Below, in pieces: positions 20,259-29,220 of a DNA stretch of 64,000 nucleotides. The stretch is from Nostoc edaphicum CCNP1411 (GTDB lineage: Bacteria > Cyanobacteriota > Cyanobacteriia > Cyanobacteriales > Nostocaceae), in assembly GCF_014023275.1 (NCBI RefSeq), contig NZ_CP054698.1, positions 2,976,001-3,040,000 of the forward strand, read 5' to 3'. The notes under the pieces are model-generated. The model saw only the letters and a list, made by a program, of their open reading frames with translations, was not told the origin of the DNA and ran no database searches. Positions within the stretch are counted from its first letter, which is position 1, and each line of letters begins with the position of its first letter. The position numbers were made by a program, and so were the translations under genes.

Positions 20259-20666
20259 CAAAATATGCTCCCTTGAATAAAAAATGTGTTTTATGTTACG
20301 ATGCAGTAATACTAACGTCGGAAATGTGTGCGCTAAACTAGCTACGTAGAAAATACCGTGGTAATGTAAGGAATGGTATTTGATTCTGCGAAAAATGCAT
20401 AGAAGAAAGCGTGTACTTTAGCAGGCAATAGGCTATTAAATTTACAATTCTTAGAATTAAGGTGTTATTAGCTCACCATAGTGTGGGCCTTTGGATTAAA
20501 CAAGCTTGATCCCGACGAAAAACTGTATTGTTGTATAAGTTGACAGTTTCGAGCAAAAAAATTGGTTAATGGCAGCCTTGGTTAATAGCATCTATTTATT
20601 AAAAGCCAAAGCCAAGCGATTGTTTTCTCGCCTTGCCATGTTCATTCAACTCTGGAGGTATAGTTC
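20259..20666. other. Long leader/promoter region of the RRM gene
   Basis: No gene is seen. The 3' end carries the Shine-Dalgarno GGAGG (20654-20658) about nine bases before the RRM gene ATG. The several hundred bases upstream may hold a long 5' untranslated region, as reported for cold-induced cyanobacterial RNA-binding-protein genes. No promoter boxes are clear. Confidence 0.45.
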
Positions 20667-21182
20667 ATGTCCGTTCGCCTATATATAGGTAATTTGCCTA
20701 AAGATGAAATAGATCGTCAAGATCTGCAAGCAGTTTTTGCAGCCGAAGGTGATGCTGTAACAACTAAATTAATTAAAGACCGCAAAACTGGCAAATGCCG
20801 TGGTTTCGGTTTTCTTACCGTCAACAATGACGAGCAAGCTGACGAAATCATTGAAAAGTATAATGGGCAGCTGTTCAAAGACACTCCCATTAAGCTAGAG
20901 AAGGCATTACCTCGGACAAAGGGTGAAGAGGGCGACGAGCAAGCTCCTAAACCAGTTACTCTTGCTAGTACTAGTAATAGTACCCCGACTCCTAGCCCCA
21001 ACAGAGAAGGTAGCCGTCGTGAGAAAAGCTCTAAGAAGCCTCGTCGTGGCGGCAGTGGCGGCGGTGGTTCTCGTGAAACCAGCACCACAACCACAGATTC
21101 AGACACTATTCGTCCAGATCCTCGTTGGGCTTCAGAATTAGAAAAGCTGAAGCAGATGCTAGCTGCACAAACTACGAATTAA
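20667..21182 (+). CDS. RRM-type RNA-binding protein with long C-terminal tail
   Basis: The first 82 residues form one RNA-recognition motif: RNP2 is LYIGNL (5-10) and RNP1 is RGFGFLTV (45-52). The remaining about 90 residues are a low-complexity tail with Thr/Pro, a basic KKPRRGGSGGGGS block and a terminal helix (DPRWASELEKLKQMLAAQ). Short Gly-tailed cyanobacterial Rbp proteins are cold-induced RNA chaperones. This one is longer and less Gly-rich, closer to the RbpD/long-tail type. A strong ribosome site supports the start. Confidence 0.9.
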   Translation: MSVRLYIGNLPKDEIDRQDLQAVFAAEGDAVTTKLIKDRKTGKCRGFGFLTVNNDEQADEIIEKYNGQLFKDTPIKLEKALPRTKGEEGDEQAPKPVTLASTSNSTPTPSPNREGSRREKSSKKPRRGGSGGGGSRETSTTTTDSDTIRPDPRWASELEKLKQMLAAQTTN

Positions 21183-21651
21183 TCCTTAAGGGAGAGAAGT
21201 TAAAAATTAAAAATCAGAATTTTTTTTGATTTTTAATTTTTAATTGTTGATAATTATCTAGCTGCTTAGTTTAATGAACTTGCAGCTAATTTTGTAAGTA
21301 CGTAGGTGCAGCCAGGCGTAGGCATCGAATTGTCGAATCGTGGAGAATTGAGGGTTGAAATTTAAACGCAGAGGAACGCAAAGGTAAGCGCAGAGGCATG
21401 CAGAAAATATGCTACAAAGTAAGAAAATTTTTACTTAGAATAAAATTAAGTTTTTGTGATCAGACGCATTAAATAAACCTGGATGATAGGGATGCGATGC
21501 CTGCGGCGGGCTGCGCCTACGCAGTAATTAGCTGGATTTGATAAATTATATTCAGTAATGGCAAGCTTCATAATGCCAAGTGAACAAGAGGCGCTATCGC
21601 TCTAAAGATAATCTACACTCAAAGTGATACCGATCATTTTCAGCTTCTGTT
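21183..21651. other. Intergenic region with dispersed repeats
   Basis: An AT-rich hairpin (AATTAAAAATCAGAATTTTT and its partner) at about 21205-21245 may terminate the RRM gene. At 21316-21328 and about 21491-21526 are two copies of the GTAGGCATCG / GCGATGCCTGCGGCGGGCTG-type dispersed repeat. At 21344-21415 is the second copy of the dispersed element at 15147. No gene is supported. Confidence 0.6.
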
Positions 21652-22092
21652 ATGTCCTCAACTCTAGATTCTTTGCCACCTGCGCTCGCTAAAATCGTCC
21701 AGCGCTTTCAACGGTCAACTGACCAAAGAAGACGTACTGAACAGCTAATTGGCTACGGTAAGAAGCTGAAGGATTTTCCAGATGCTGACAAAGTACCGGA
21801 AAATAAAGTTCCTGGTTGCGTTTCTCAAGTTTACATCACTGCTTCACTCAATGATGATAAGGTCGTATTCCGTGCTGACTCAGATGCCCTCATAAGCAAA
21901 GGGATGGTTGGTCTTTTAATTGAAGGATTAAATGGGCTAACTCCCACAGAAATATTACAAGTGACTCCAGATTTTATTCAAGAAACAGGCTTAAACGTTA
22001 GTCTGACAGCTTCCCGCGCTAATGGATTTTACAATATTTTTAGAACCATGCAAAAAAAAGCGTTGGAATGTAAGTTAGATTTACTTAGCTAA
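21652..22092 (+). CDS. sufE: Cysteine desulfuration protein SufE
   Basis: A 146-residue SufE-fold protein. The sulfur-accepting cysteine is Cys56 in KVPGCVSQVYI, the family's invariant loop, and the GMVGLLIEGLNGLTPTEI helix is typical. SufE takes persulfide sulfur from SufS and passes it to SufB for iron-sulfur cluster assembly. The other suf genes are not in the window. Confidence 0.95.
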   Translation: MSSTLDSLPPALAKIVQRFQRSTDQRRRTEQLIGYGKKLKDFPDADKVPENKVPGCVSQVYITASLNDDKVVFRADSDALISKGMVGLLIEGLNGLTPTEILQVTPDFIQETGLNVSLTASRANGFYNIFRTMQKKALECKLDLLS

Positions 22093-22150
22093 ACTTGGTT
22101 ATTGGTCATTAGTCATTAGTCATTTGCAAAGGACAAAGGACAACTGACAA

Positions 22151-23101
22151 ATGACTAATAGCGTACAACTACCAAAATTTAGTCTTATGTCAAGCAATCT
22201 ATTATCTACTCCTGCTGGTATTGGCTTTGGTGGAGTAGTTCAAGAATATCTCTGGAATTTTGAAAATCAGCAATTGCGGGTTGTTTATGAAACCCTCGGT
22301 AAAGGTTCACCGCTATTGCTACTACCATCTTTCAGCAGTGTTTCGACGCGTTTGGAAGTAGGCGAACTTGCCAAGTTACTAGCTCCCAATTTTCAAGTTG
22401 TAGCCATAGACTGGCCTGGTTTTGGTGAATCTTCTCGCCCTAGTTTGAATTATCGACCGGAAATTTATCAGCAATTTCTGGAAGATTTTGTCAAAGCTGT
22501 TTTTAATACTCCCATTACTGCGATCGCGGCTGGTCATGCTGCTAGTTACGTTTTACAATTAGCTGTGAAACAATCTGCTGCTTTCTCAAAGATTATATTG
22601 TTAGCTCCTACTTGGCGTGGGCCTTTGCCAACAATGGGCGCAAGTCAGCAAATAGCTGGCATTGTGAGAGAATTGGTGCGATCGCCTATACTTGGTCAAG
22701 CTCTCTACAAACTCAATACTGCCCCATCTTTATTAAGTTTTATGTACCGCCGTCATGTCTTTACTGACGCGGCTAAAATTACACCCAGTTTCATTGAGAA
22801 GAAGTGGCACACGACTCAACAACCAGGAGCGCGATTTGCATCTGCTGCCTTTGTCACTGGTAATCTTGATGCTGTACAAGAACAATCTGATTTTTTAGAA
22901 CTTGTAAAGTCTCTAAGCATACCGCTCATGGTAGTAATTGGGGAATCCAGCCCCCCAAAATCACGAGAAGAAATGAACGCTTTGGTAGCATTACCAGGAG
23001 TGAAAAGTGTTGTTATCCCTGGTTCTCTGGGATTGCATGAAGAATACCCAGCAGTTGTTTTAGAAGCAGTTCAAGATTTTTTGTTCTCGTCAGAAAATTA
23101 A
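22151..23101 (+). CDS. Alpha/beta-hydrolase-fold protein lacking the nucleophile serine
   Basis: A 316-residue protein with the alpha/beta hydrolase layout (LLLLPSFSSVSTRLEV loop, VVAIDWPGFGES, GLHEEYPAVV at the C-terminal His position). The nucleophile elbow, normally G-x-S-x-G, reads GHAAS at 128-132, so Ala130 replaces the serine. It may be a non-catalytic member or use another residue. The ATG at 22151 lies inside a heptamer stretch (CAAATGACTAAT). Met13 at 22187 is an alternative start. It follows sufE by 58 repeat-filled bases. Confidence 0.8.
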   Translation: MTNSVQLPKFSLMSSNLLSTPAGIGFGGVVQEYLWNFENQQLRVVYETLGKGSPLLLLPSFSSVSTRLEVGELAKLLAPNFQVVAIDWPGFGESSRPSLNYRPEIYQQFLEDFVKAVFNTPITAIAAGHAASYVLQLAVKQSAAFSKIILLAPTWRGPLPTMGASQQIAGIVRELVRSPILGQALYKLNTAPSLLSFMYRRHVFTDAAKITPSFIEKKWHTTQQPGARFASAAFVTGNLDAVQEQSDFLELVKSLSIPLMVVIGESSPPKSREEMNALVALPGVKSVVIPGSLGLHEEYPAVVLEAVQDFLFSSEN

Positions 23102-23105
23102 ATCC

Positions 23106-23145
23106 TCGCACCAAGACGCAAAGATCATTTTGCACCTTGGTGCGA
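23106..23145. terminator. Bidirectional hairpin terminator between convergent genes
   Basis: A perfect 10-bp stem TCGCACCAAG/CTTGGTGCGA (23106-23115 and 23136-23145) carries a partly paired inner GCAAA/TTTGC. It sits in the 52-base gap between the hydrolase-fold gene and the PEP-CTERM gene. T/A tracts are weak, so efficiency is uncertain. Confidence 0.6.
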
Positions 23146-23153
23146 AATTAAAA

Positions 23154-24101
23154 TTAGTTCAAACTACTGCGATTAAGTTTTTGCAAGCGAGAAAGAGAAA
23201 GCCCTAGTAGACCGACTATACCAAGACCAAGGACAGTTGAGGACTCAGGCACGGTATTGACTTCAAAATCAAAACTGAAAGTGCCAGACTCCTTAAAAGG
23301 AATGGGATTATTGCCATTGCCTAAATCAACGAGTTTGAATGATGCAGAGTAAGTTCCCAGTGGTGCAGCAGCATCAGTCCAAAAGGTAGGGGTGAACGAA
23401 AACTTATCACCACTGCCGATTGTGTAGATATCACCGACTGACTTGACAATATCAACACCTGCTGAATCACCAATATTCAATCCGCTACTAATTGACGCTA
23501 ATTGTAAACCAATATTTGCACCCTCAAGGGAGGACTGCCAACGACCATTAGAGCTATTGAACAAATATTGGTTGTCTAATTCTTTTGAAGTTTTTAAAGA
23601 CGCGATAGGTTCTATTGTCAGATTGCTATATTCCTTATCTGTTGCAGTACTAATCAAGCGACCAGTATAAAACCCTGTACCAGGTAATAATGTTAGCGGC
23701 GGTTGTTCTGAGTAAGATTCAGGAATCCGATTATTTGTATTGGTTGGGTTAATAGTTAGGTTATCTAAAGACCCTGAGTAGCTATAAGTACCAATGCCGT
23801 GGAAATGACTTGATTCCGGCGTGTCTTCATCCCTGTGTGCAAAGAGAAGGGTTAAACGATTGTAGTTGGGGTTCTCTAAACCTGCGTATGTCCCTGTAGA
23901 GAGAGCCTCCAAACCATCTAATCCAATATAAAAGCCCGTTTCATCTGAATGATTATGAGTATCATCTGCTTGTGCTGGCGCTAAAGCGGTAGATAAAACC
24001 AGTGGCGCAACAACTAAAAAGCTGACTGCAATAGACGCAGATGCTTGTCCTGTTTGAGTTACTTGCTTTTTCGAGCAGGTAGTGTTTCTTGAAACCACCA
24101 C
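23154..24101 (-). CDS. All3515-family Zur-repressed PEP-CTERM protein
   Basis: A 315-residue secreted protein. It has an N-terminal signal (about 22-45, ending APAQA), a His/Asp-rich start of the mature chain (DDTHNHSDETGFYIGLDG), a His-containing segment (SSHFHGIGTYSYSG) and a C-terminal PEP-CTERM sorting signal (VPESSTVLGLGIVGLLGLSL plus basic tail). The N-terminal His/Asp cluster could bind zinc. The family is known from Anabaena as a zinc-starvation gene under Zur control. Here a perfect palindromic Zur box lies 29 bases upstream of the start. The protein is probably exported and anchored outside the cytoplasmic membrane. Biochemical role unknown. Confidence 0.87.
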   Translation of the reverse strand: MVVSRNTTCSKKQVTQTGQASASIAVSFLVVAPLVLSTALAPAQADDTHNHSDETGFYIGLDGLEALSTGTYAGLENPNYNRLTLLFAHRDEDTPESSHFHGIGTYSYSGSLDNLTINPTNTNNRIPESYSEQPPLTLLPGTGFYTGRLISTATDKEYSNLTIEPIASLKTSKELDNQYLFNSSNGRWQSSLEGANIGLQLASISSGLNIGDSAGVDIVKSVGDIYTIGSGDKFSFTPTFWTDAAAPLGTYSASFKLVDLGNGNNPIPFKESGTFSFDFEVNTVPESSTVLGLGIVGLLGLSLSRLQKLNRSSLN

Positions 24102-24129
24102 GCTTCTCCATCAATCTATAATTTTCTAT

Positions 24130-24146
24130 GTGATAATGATTATCAC
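24130..24146. promoter_or_regulatory. Zur box 1 (upstream of the PEP-CTERM gene)
   Basis: GTGATAATGATTATCAC is a perfect 17-base palindrome with the Fur/Zur-type TGATAATNATTATCA core. It lies 29 bases before the PEP-CTERM start, a position suited to block RNA polymerase. Zur rather than Fur is inferred from the flanking gene families. Confidence 0.85.
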
Positions 24147-24355
24147 GACAGCTACAGGATTGTCAAGGTACTAACCTGCGATTTCCCGCAGGGTGAGTTG
24201 GAATATTCTTATCAGCTACGCCAACCCGTGAATATTTATTACTTATTACAGATGCATAAAAATAAAATGTTTCTTGGTTAAATTATGTGATTATTGTGCT
24301 GAAAGCCAAAATAATAGCAAGTTCGCACAAAAATATAAAAAGATTTATCATAGGC

Positions 24356-24368
24356 GATAATGATTATC
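24356..24368. promoter_or_regulatory. Zur box 2 (upstream of the CobW gene)
   Basis: GATAATGATTATC, a perfect 13-base palindrome identical to the core of box 1, lies 29 bases before the cobW start at 24398. Two separate boxes, one per direction and at equal distance from each start, indicate independent repression of the two promoters. Confidence 0.8.
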
Positions 24369-24397
24369 CATAAGGTGAGACAAGAGGAATTTAGAGT

Positions 24398-25369
24398 ATG
24401 GTGGCTGACGTAATCAACAATTCAGTTCCCGTTACTGTTCTGACTGGCTATTTGGGAGCAGGTAAAACGACTCTACTTAATCACATCCTCACCTACGAAC
24501 ACGGCAAAAAAGTTGCTGTGATTGTCAATGAATTTGGGGAAGTGGGTATTGATAATCAATTGATTATCGATGCTGATGAAGAAATTTTTGAAATGAATAA
24601 TGGCTGTATCTGTTGTACAGTGCGCGGCGATTTAATTCGCATCATTGGCAATTTGATGAAGCGGCGCGATAAATTTGACCATTTAGTAATTGAAACAACT
24701 GGATTAGCCGATCCTGCACCAGTGATTCAGACATTTTTTGTTGATGAAGACTTGCAAAGTCAACTATCTCTAGATGCGGTGGTGACAGTCGTAGATGCCA
24801 AGCACATCTCGCAGCACTGGGATGCAGACGAAGCCCAAGAACAGATTGCCTTTGCCGATGTAATTTTACTTAATAAAACAGATTTAGTAGCGCCAGAAGA
24901 GTTAAATGAATTAGAAAAACGGATTCGGGCGATGAATGCGATCGCAAAAATTTACCGTACTCAAAATTCCGAACTAGGAATGGATGCTTTATTAGGTGTA
25001 AAAGCCTTTGATCTAGATCGTGCATTAGAAATTGATCCAGATTTCTTAGGCGAAGATGCCCACGTTCACGATGAAACTGTCTATTCTGTAGCTTTAGTAG
25101 AAGCAGGTGCAGTTGATGGAGAAAAATTAAACACTTGGCTTTCCGAGTTACTGCGTACCCAAGGGCCAGATATTTTTCGGATGAAAGGTATTTTAAATAT
25201 TGCTGGAGAAGATAATCGATTTGTATTCCAAGGAGTACACATGATATTTGATGGCAAACCCGATCGCCCCTGGAAACCAAGTGAAACTCCCAAAAACGAA
25301 CTAGTCTTCATCGGCCGCAACCTTGATGCAGCCCAACTCAAGCAAGATTTTCTCGCTTGTCTAGCTTAA
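24398..25369 (+). CDS. CobW/ZNG-type GTPase, putative zinc metallochaperone
   Basis: A 323-residue COG0523 protein. The P-loop is GYLGAGKTT (17-25), the metal-binding CICC is at 70-73, LLNKTD gives the guanine-specificity motif, and a CobW_C domain follows (about 225-320). COG0523 proteins under Zur are zinc metallochaperones that insert metal under starvation, and the Zur box upstream supports that reading over a cobalamin role. There is no cobalamin riboswitch-like leader. The WD40 gene follows after an 86-base heptamer spacer and may be co-transcribed. Confidence 0.92.
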   Translation: MVADVINNSVPVTVLTGYLGAGKTTLLNHILTYEHGKKVAVIVNEFGEVGIDNQLIIDADEEIFEMNNGCICCTVRGDLIRIIGNLMKRRDKFDHLVIETTGLADPAPVIQTFFVDEDLQSQLSLDAVVTVVDAKHISQHWDADEAQEQIAFADVILLNKTDLVAPEELNELEKRIRAMNAIAKIYRTQNSELGMDALLGVKAFDLDRALEIDPDFLGEDAHVHDETVYSVALVEAGAVDGEKLNTWLSELLRTQGPDIFRMKGILNIAGEDNRFVFQGVHMIFDGKPDRPWKPSETPKNELVFIGRNLDAAQLKQDFLACLA

Positions 25370-25455
25370 AACAAGCTGTTTTCGAGCAGGGGGTAGAGGG
25401 GAAATACTCATACCCCATGCCCAATGCCCCATGCCCCATGCCCTCCACATAAAAT

Positions 25456-26517
25456 ATGAACACCACAACCAGCAAATCTAAGGAATTTGAACAACACTAT
25501 TCGGGGACACTTTCAGATTATGTAACTGCGATCGCTTGGTCGCCACAAGGTAAAACTTTAGCAGCAACTTCCGCCGCCGGGGAACTAGTTTTGTGGAATG
25601 ATGCTGAACTCACAACCTTACAAACTGGTAATGGTAAATCAGTAGACTGTCTGGCATTTTCCCCAGATGGAAAATTTTTAGCCGTTGGTGGACAAGATGG
25701 ACAAGTAAAAATTTGGCGCGACACTGAATTAATCGCCACCTTGGAAAATGCCCCCGCATGGGTTGACAAGCTAGCTTGGAATTACACCAGTAACCAACTA
25801 GCTTTTAGTTTGGGGCGTTACGTGCAAGTTTGGGATGCAGATACTCGTGAAATTGTCGTAACGCTGAATTTCGATAACTCTTCAGTATTGGGTATAGATT
25901 GGCGTATTGACGGACAATACTTAGCCATTAGTGGTTACAAGGGAGTCAAAATTTGGCATAGTCAAAACTGGGATGAAGAACCATACAGCTTAGATATGAC
26001 TACTGTCAGTTTAGCTATGGCTTGGTCGCCCGATGGCAAATTCCTGGCTTCTGGCAACATGGATCGTAGTGTTACCGTTTTAGAATGGAACAACCCCGAC
26101 CCGTGGGTGATGCGTGGCTTCCCTGGTAAAATTCGCCAATTGGCATGGTCGGAAGCTATGACTAAAGTAGGTGCGCCAATACTGGCATCTTCTAGCGTTG
26201 AAGGTATTGTGGTGTGGGAAAAGCTAGAGGATGATTCGTTAGGCTGGGAAGCACGAGTATTAACTAATCATGTGGGCGTGATTAATGCGATCGCCTTTGC
26301 ACCAAAAAGTTTCCTTCTCGCTTCTGCTGCTGCTGACGGTTGGTTATGTTTATGGAACAAAGCCAAGGAAGTATCCCAAATTATCACAGGTGTCTCAGCA
26401 GGATTTTCCACCCTAGCTTGGCATCCCCAAGGTAAGTTACTGGCCGCAGGCGGTGAACAAGGCGAATTAGTTGTTTGGTCAAAAGTTTTGCGGGGTCAAG
26501 GATTTGGGCGTAGTTAA
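25456..26517 (+). CDS. WD40-repeat protein
   Basis: A 353-residue protein made almost entirely of WD40 repeats, about seven blades, each with a WSPxGK/FSPDGK loop and a V.IW-type ending, for example LAFSPDGKFLAVGGQDGQVK near residue 55. It probably forms one seven-bladed propeller used for protein docking. No catalytic domain is attached. The position after the Zur-controlled cobW suggests a zinc-starvation partner; this is inference from context. Confidence 0.9.
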   Translation: MNTTTSKSKEFEQHYSGTLSDYVTAIAWSPQGKTLAATSAAGELVLWNDAELTTLQTGNGKSVDCLAFSPDGKFLAVGGQDGQVKIWRDTELIATLENAPAWVDKLAWNYTSNQLAFSLGRYVQVWDADTREIVVTLNFDNSSVLGIDWRIDGQYLAISGYKGVKIWHSQNWDEEPYSLDMTTVSLAMAWSPDGKFLASGNMDRSVTVLEWNNPDPWVMRGFPGKIRQLAWSEAMTKVGAPILASSSVEGIVVWEKLEDDSLGWEARVLTNHVGVINAIAFAPKSFLLASAAADGWLCLWNKAKEVSQIITGVSAGFSTLAWHPQGKLLAAGGEQGELVVWSKVLRGQGFGRS

Positions 26518-26595
26518 GTAATACTTGGTAATTAAAATTGAAGGTGGGCAATTTATTAGCTATGCTGTATCAGCAAAGCTATCTTTGTGTGAATT

Positions 26596-26868
26596 ATGAA
26601 CATAGTCAAACTGATTTTACTCGCCTGTCCTGCATTTCTGGTATCGATGCTGCTGGTAGTCAATCCAGCACACGCATCCAGCCTGAAATCTCTATACCCT
26701 ACACAAATTGTTACGGTAGTATCTACACAACAAATTCCTGATCTGGTAACACCAAAGTTGACTCAAACATTTAATCCGATTATTGATCAACTTGGTTGCA
26801 ATTGTGCAAACTGTGTTCAGTCTAAATTTCAGTCTTTACAAGGCAAACTGCCATCTGTCGATTTTTAA
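26596..26868 (+). CDS. Small secreted protein with a CxCxxC motif
   Basis: A 90-residue protein: an N-terminal signal (about 4-27, ending PAHA) and a short mature chain ending in GCNCANCVQSKFQ with Cys68, Cys70 and Cys73. The three closely spaced cysteines could bind a metal or act in redox. It lies 78 bases after the WD40 gene on the same strand. I do not recognise a named family. Its place in the Zur-controlled group makes metal handling possible but unproven. Confidence 0.7.
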   Translation: MNIVKLILLACPAFLVSMLLVVNPAHASSLKSLYPTQIVTVVSTQQIPDLVTPKLTQTFNPIIDQLGCNCANCVQSKFQSLQGKLPSVDF

Positions 26869-26893
26869 TAAAGTTACGAGTTATGAATATTGT

Positions 26894-27136
26894 AGGGGCA
26901 CAGCAATGCTCATAGGTGTCAACTTAACGTGAAACCGCACGTCCGCCAGGGATTGTAAATCCCTGTCTCATAGCTAAAGTCCTCTGAAGAGGACTAAGAT
27001 AGCGCGAAAATTTTCAGTCTACTTCAGTAGACTTGAGCAATTAGTCAGGGATTTACAATCCCTGGCGGGTGAACAACACCCAATCAGTACGCTATTTTTG
27101 GCAAAAGTAGACACCAATGAGCAATGCTGTGCCCTT
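26894..27136. mobile_element. Nested inverted-repeat element (MITE-like), about 243 bp
   Basis: The outer arms at 26894-26925 and 27105-27136 are inverted repeats of about 32 bases with three mismatches. Inside them a perfect 23-bp inverted repeat lies at 26943-26965 and 27046-27068. Between these are two small hairpins, AGTCCTC/GAGGACT at about 26978-26995 and AGTCTAC/GTAGACT at about 27016-27033. There is no reading frame. The size, terminal repeats and lack of coding capacity suit a non-autonomous transposable element. No target duplication could be fixed by eye. Confidence 0.75.
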
Positions 27137-27437
27137 ATTAGCTTTATAAGCTTTTTGTATGTGGCGATTGCCTACGGCACACTACGCGATCGCACTCATT
27201 GCTGCATAATTATTTATGATATTCGCTAAAGCTCACGCCTGAAAAACCAGGTAGGAAAGCTGTTAGGTAAATTCCTAGATACTGAGAAAGCTGCTGGTAA
27301 GCCAGTGACATTGGTGCAATCGCCATCTGCACCCAAGCTGTTAAGCTCTTGTTAAAAGAGCTAGTCTGGGAATTAGAAAACTTGCTAGAGTGAACAGAGT
27401 TAGCCTTAATGTCTAATCGCCAAAACCTATACATCTC

Positions 27438-29042
27438 ATGGATTTTGCTAATATTGCATCCCAGCTAAACGCTGGAACGATTTTACCAGAGGGGATTGTT
27501 ATTCTCACCCTCTTGGGGGTTTTGATTGTTGATTTGATTTTGGGGCGTACATCCGCGCGCTGGATTGGATATCTAGCGATCGCAGGTTTATTTGCTTCGA
27601 TTGTCGCCCTATATTTTCAATGGGATTCTCCTAATCCCATCGGTTTTACCGGTAGCTTTAACAGTGATGACCTGAGTATCGTCTTTCGCGGTATTATTGC
27701 CTTGTCTGCGATCGCGACTATACTGATGTCAATTCGCTACGTTGAGCAGAGCGGCACTGCTTTAGCAGAATTCATCGCTATTTTGCTGAGTGCTACTTTA
27801 GGAGGGATGTTTTTATCCGGGGCTAGTGAGTTGGTGATGATTTTCATCTCCCTAGAAACCCTGAGTATCTCCTCTTACTTGTTGACAGGTTATACCAAGC
27901 GTGACCCCCGCTCCAACGAAGCGGCGCTGAAATACTTGTTAATTGGAGCTTCCAGCACGGCAATATTTTTGTACGGTGTATCACTGCTGTATGGACTATC
28001 GGGAGGACAAACCGAACTAAGTGCGATCGCGAATGGCATTGCCACAGCGAAAGTCGGTCAATCTTTAGGTTTAGTGATTGCCCTAGTTTTTGCGATCGCA
28101 GGTATTGGCTTCAAAATCTCCGCTGCACCCTTCCACCAGTGGACACCAGACGTTTACGAAGGCGCTCCCACCCCAGTCATCGCCTTTTTATCAGTCGGTT
28201 CCAAAGCAGCTGGGTTTGCCCTAGCCATCCGCTTGCTAACAACAGCCTTCCCACTTGTTGCTGAAGAGTGGAGGTTTGTCTTCACCGCTCTAGCCGTTCT
28301 CAGCATGATTTTGGGTAACGTAGTCGCCTTAGCCCAAACCAGCATGAAACGGATGCTAGCTTATTCATCCATTGCCCAAGCTGGGTTTGTGATGATTGGC
28401 TTGATTGCTGGTACACAGGCGGGCTATGCCAGTATGGTATTTTACCTACTGGTTTACCTGTTCATGAACCTGTGCGGCTTTACGTGCATCATCTTATTCT
28501 CACTGCGGACAGGAACCGACCAGATTGCCGAATACTCTGGTTTATATCAAAAAGATCCACTCCTAACACTGGCGTTGAGTATTTCCCTGCTTTCCTTGGG
28601 TGGTATTCCACCATTGGCAGGGTTTTTCGGCAAGATTTACTTATTTTGGGCTGGTTGGCAAGCAGGACTTTATTGGTTAGTCTTGCTAGGCTTAGTTACC
28701 AGCGTCGTCTCCATCTACTACTACATTCGCGTAGTTAAGATGATGGTAGTCAAAGAACCCCATGAAATGTCCGACGCAGTGAAGAATTATCCCCAAGTGC
28801 GTTGGGATTTGCCTGGGCTAAGACCTTTGCAAGTCGGGTTGGTAGTAACATTAATTGCCACTACCGTAGCAGGGATTTTATCAAATCCACTGTTTACATT
28901 GGCTAACAATTCCATCTCCAACACACCATTTTTGCAAGCAACAATCAACAGTAATGTAAAAGCACAAAATCTCCTGCTTTTGCCAAAGTTAGATTCGGTT
29001 AGTCAGTCTCAACCCTCAGTTGATTCTACTGCTAAGATTTAA
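27438..29042 (+). CDS. ndhB: NAD(P)H-quinone oxidoreductase subunit 2 (NdhB)
   Basis: A 534-residue, strongly hydrophobic NdhB with about 14 membrane helices. Family blocks include the quinone-oxidoreductase proton-channel region [20 protein letters not shown] and the [13 protein letters not shown] helix. It is a proton-pumping core subunit of the thylakoid NDH-1 complex used in respiration, cyclic electron flow and CO2 uptake. The leader lies downstream of the MITE-like element, so that element may affect the promoter. A clear terminator follows. Confidence 0.97.
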   Translation: MDFANIASQLNAGTILPEGIVILTLLGVLIVDLILGRTSARWIGYLAIAGLFASIVALYFQWDSPNPIGFTGSFNSDDLSIVFRGIIALSAIATILMSIRYVEQSGTALAEFIAILLSATLGGMFLSGASELVMIFISLETLSISSYLLTGYTKRDPRSNEAALKYLLIGASSTAIFLYGVSLLYGLSGGQTELSAIANGIATAKVGQSLGLVIALVFAIAGIGFKISAAPFHQWTPDVYEGAPTPVIAFLSVGSKAAGFALAIRLLTTAFPLVAEEWRFVFTALAVLSMILGNVVALAQTSMKRMLAYSSIAQAGFVMIGLIAGTQAGYASMVFYLLVYLFMNLCGFTCIILFSLRTGTDQIAEYSGLYQKDPLLTLALSISLLSLGGIPPLAGFFGKIYLFWAGWQAGLYWLVLLGLVTSVVSIYYYIRVVKMMVVKEPHEMSDAVKNYPQVRWDLPGLRPLQVGLVVTLIATTVAGILSNPLFTLANNSISNTPFLQATINSNVKAQNLLLLPKLDSVSQSQPSVDSTAKI

Positions 29043-29074
29043 CCGAGTTTCAACTAAACTTTGTACTCAGCGAC

Positions 29075-29110
29075 ACGCCTGTTTGCTAATTAGCAGACAG
29101 GCGTTTGTTA
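29075..29110 (+). terminator. Terminator of ndhB
   Basis: The hairpin ACGCCTGTTTGCTA / TAGCAGACAGGCGT (29075-29104) has one G-T wobble and an AT loop, and is followed by a T-rich tail (TTGTTATATCTTTT). It lies about 35 bases after the ndhB stop. Confidence 0.85.
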
Positions 29111-29220
29111 TATCTTTTAACTGAAATTTTATGAGACTGAATTAATAGGTATCCCAATACTACTCGGTTAAGCATTTTGAACCCAAAGTTTGGTTTTGGG
29201 AAAGGGTTAAAAAGTAAGAG

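Noticed and set aside
19838..20341. Long open frames on both strands over the AAAGGAC array (including 19909-20148 minus)
   Set aside because: Seven-base units translate to periodic GQRTKDE or LCPLSFV runs. These are repeat artefacts, and the plus frame also crosses the putative small RNA.
24102..24397. Cobalamin riboswitch upstream of the CobW gene
   Set aside because: No B12-box or leader folding is visible, and two Zur-type palindromes explain the regulation better.
26538..26741. 67-codon frame overlapping the small secreted protein
   Set aside because: The other frame at 26596-26868 has a signal peptide and a clear CxCxxC end. The overlapping frame has neither.
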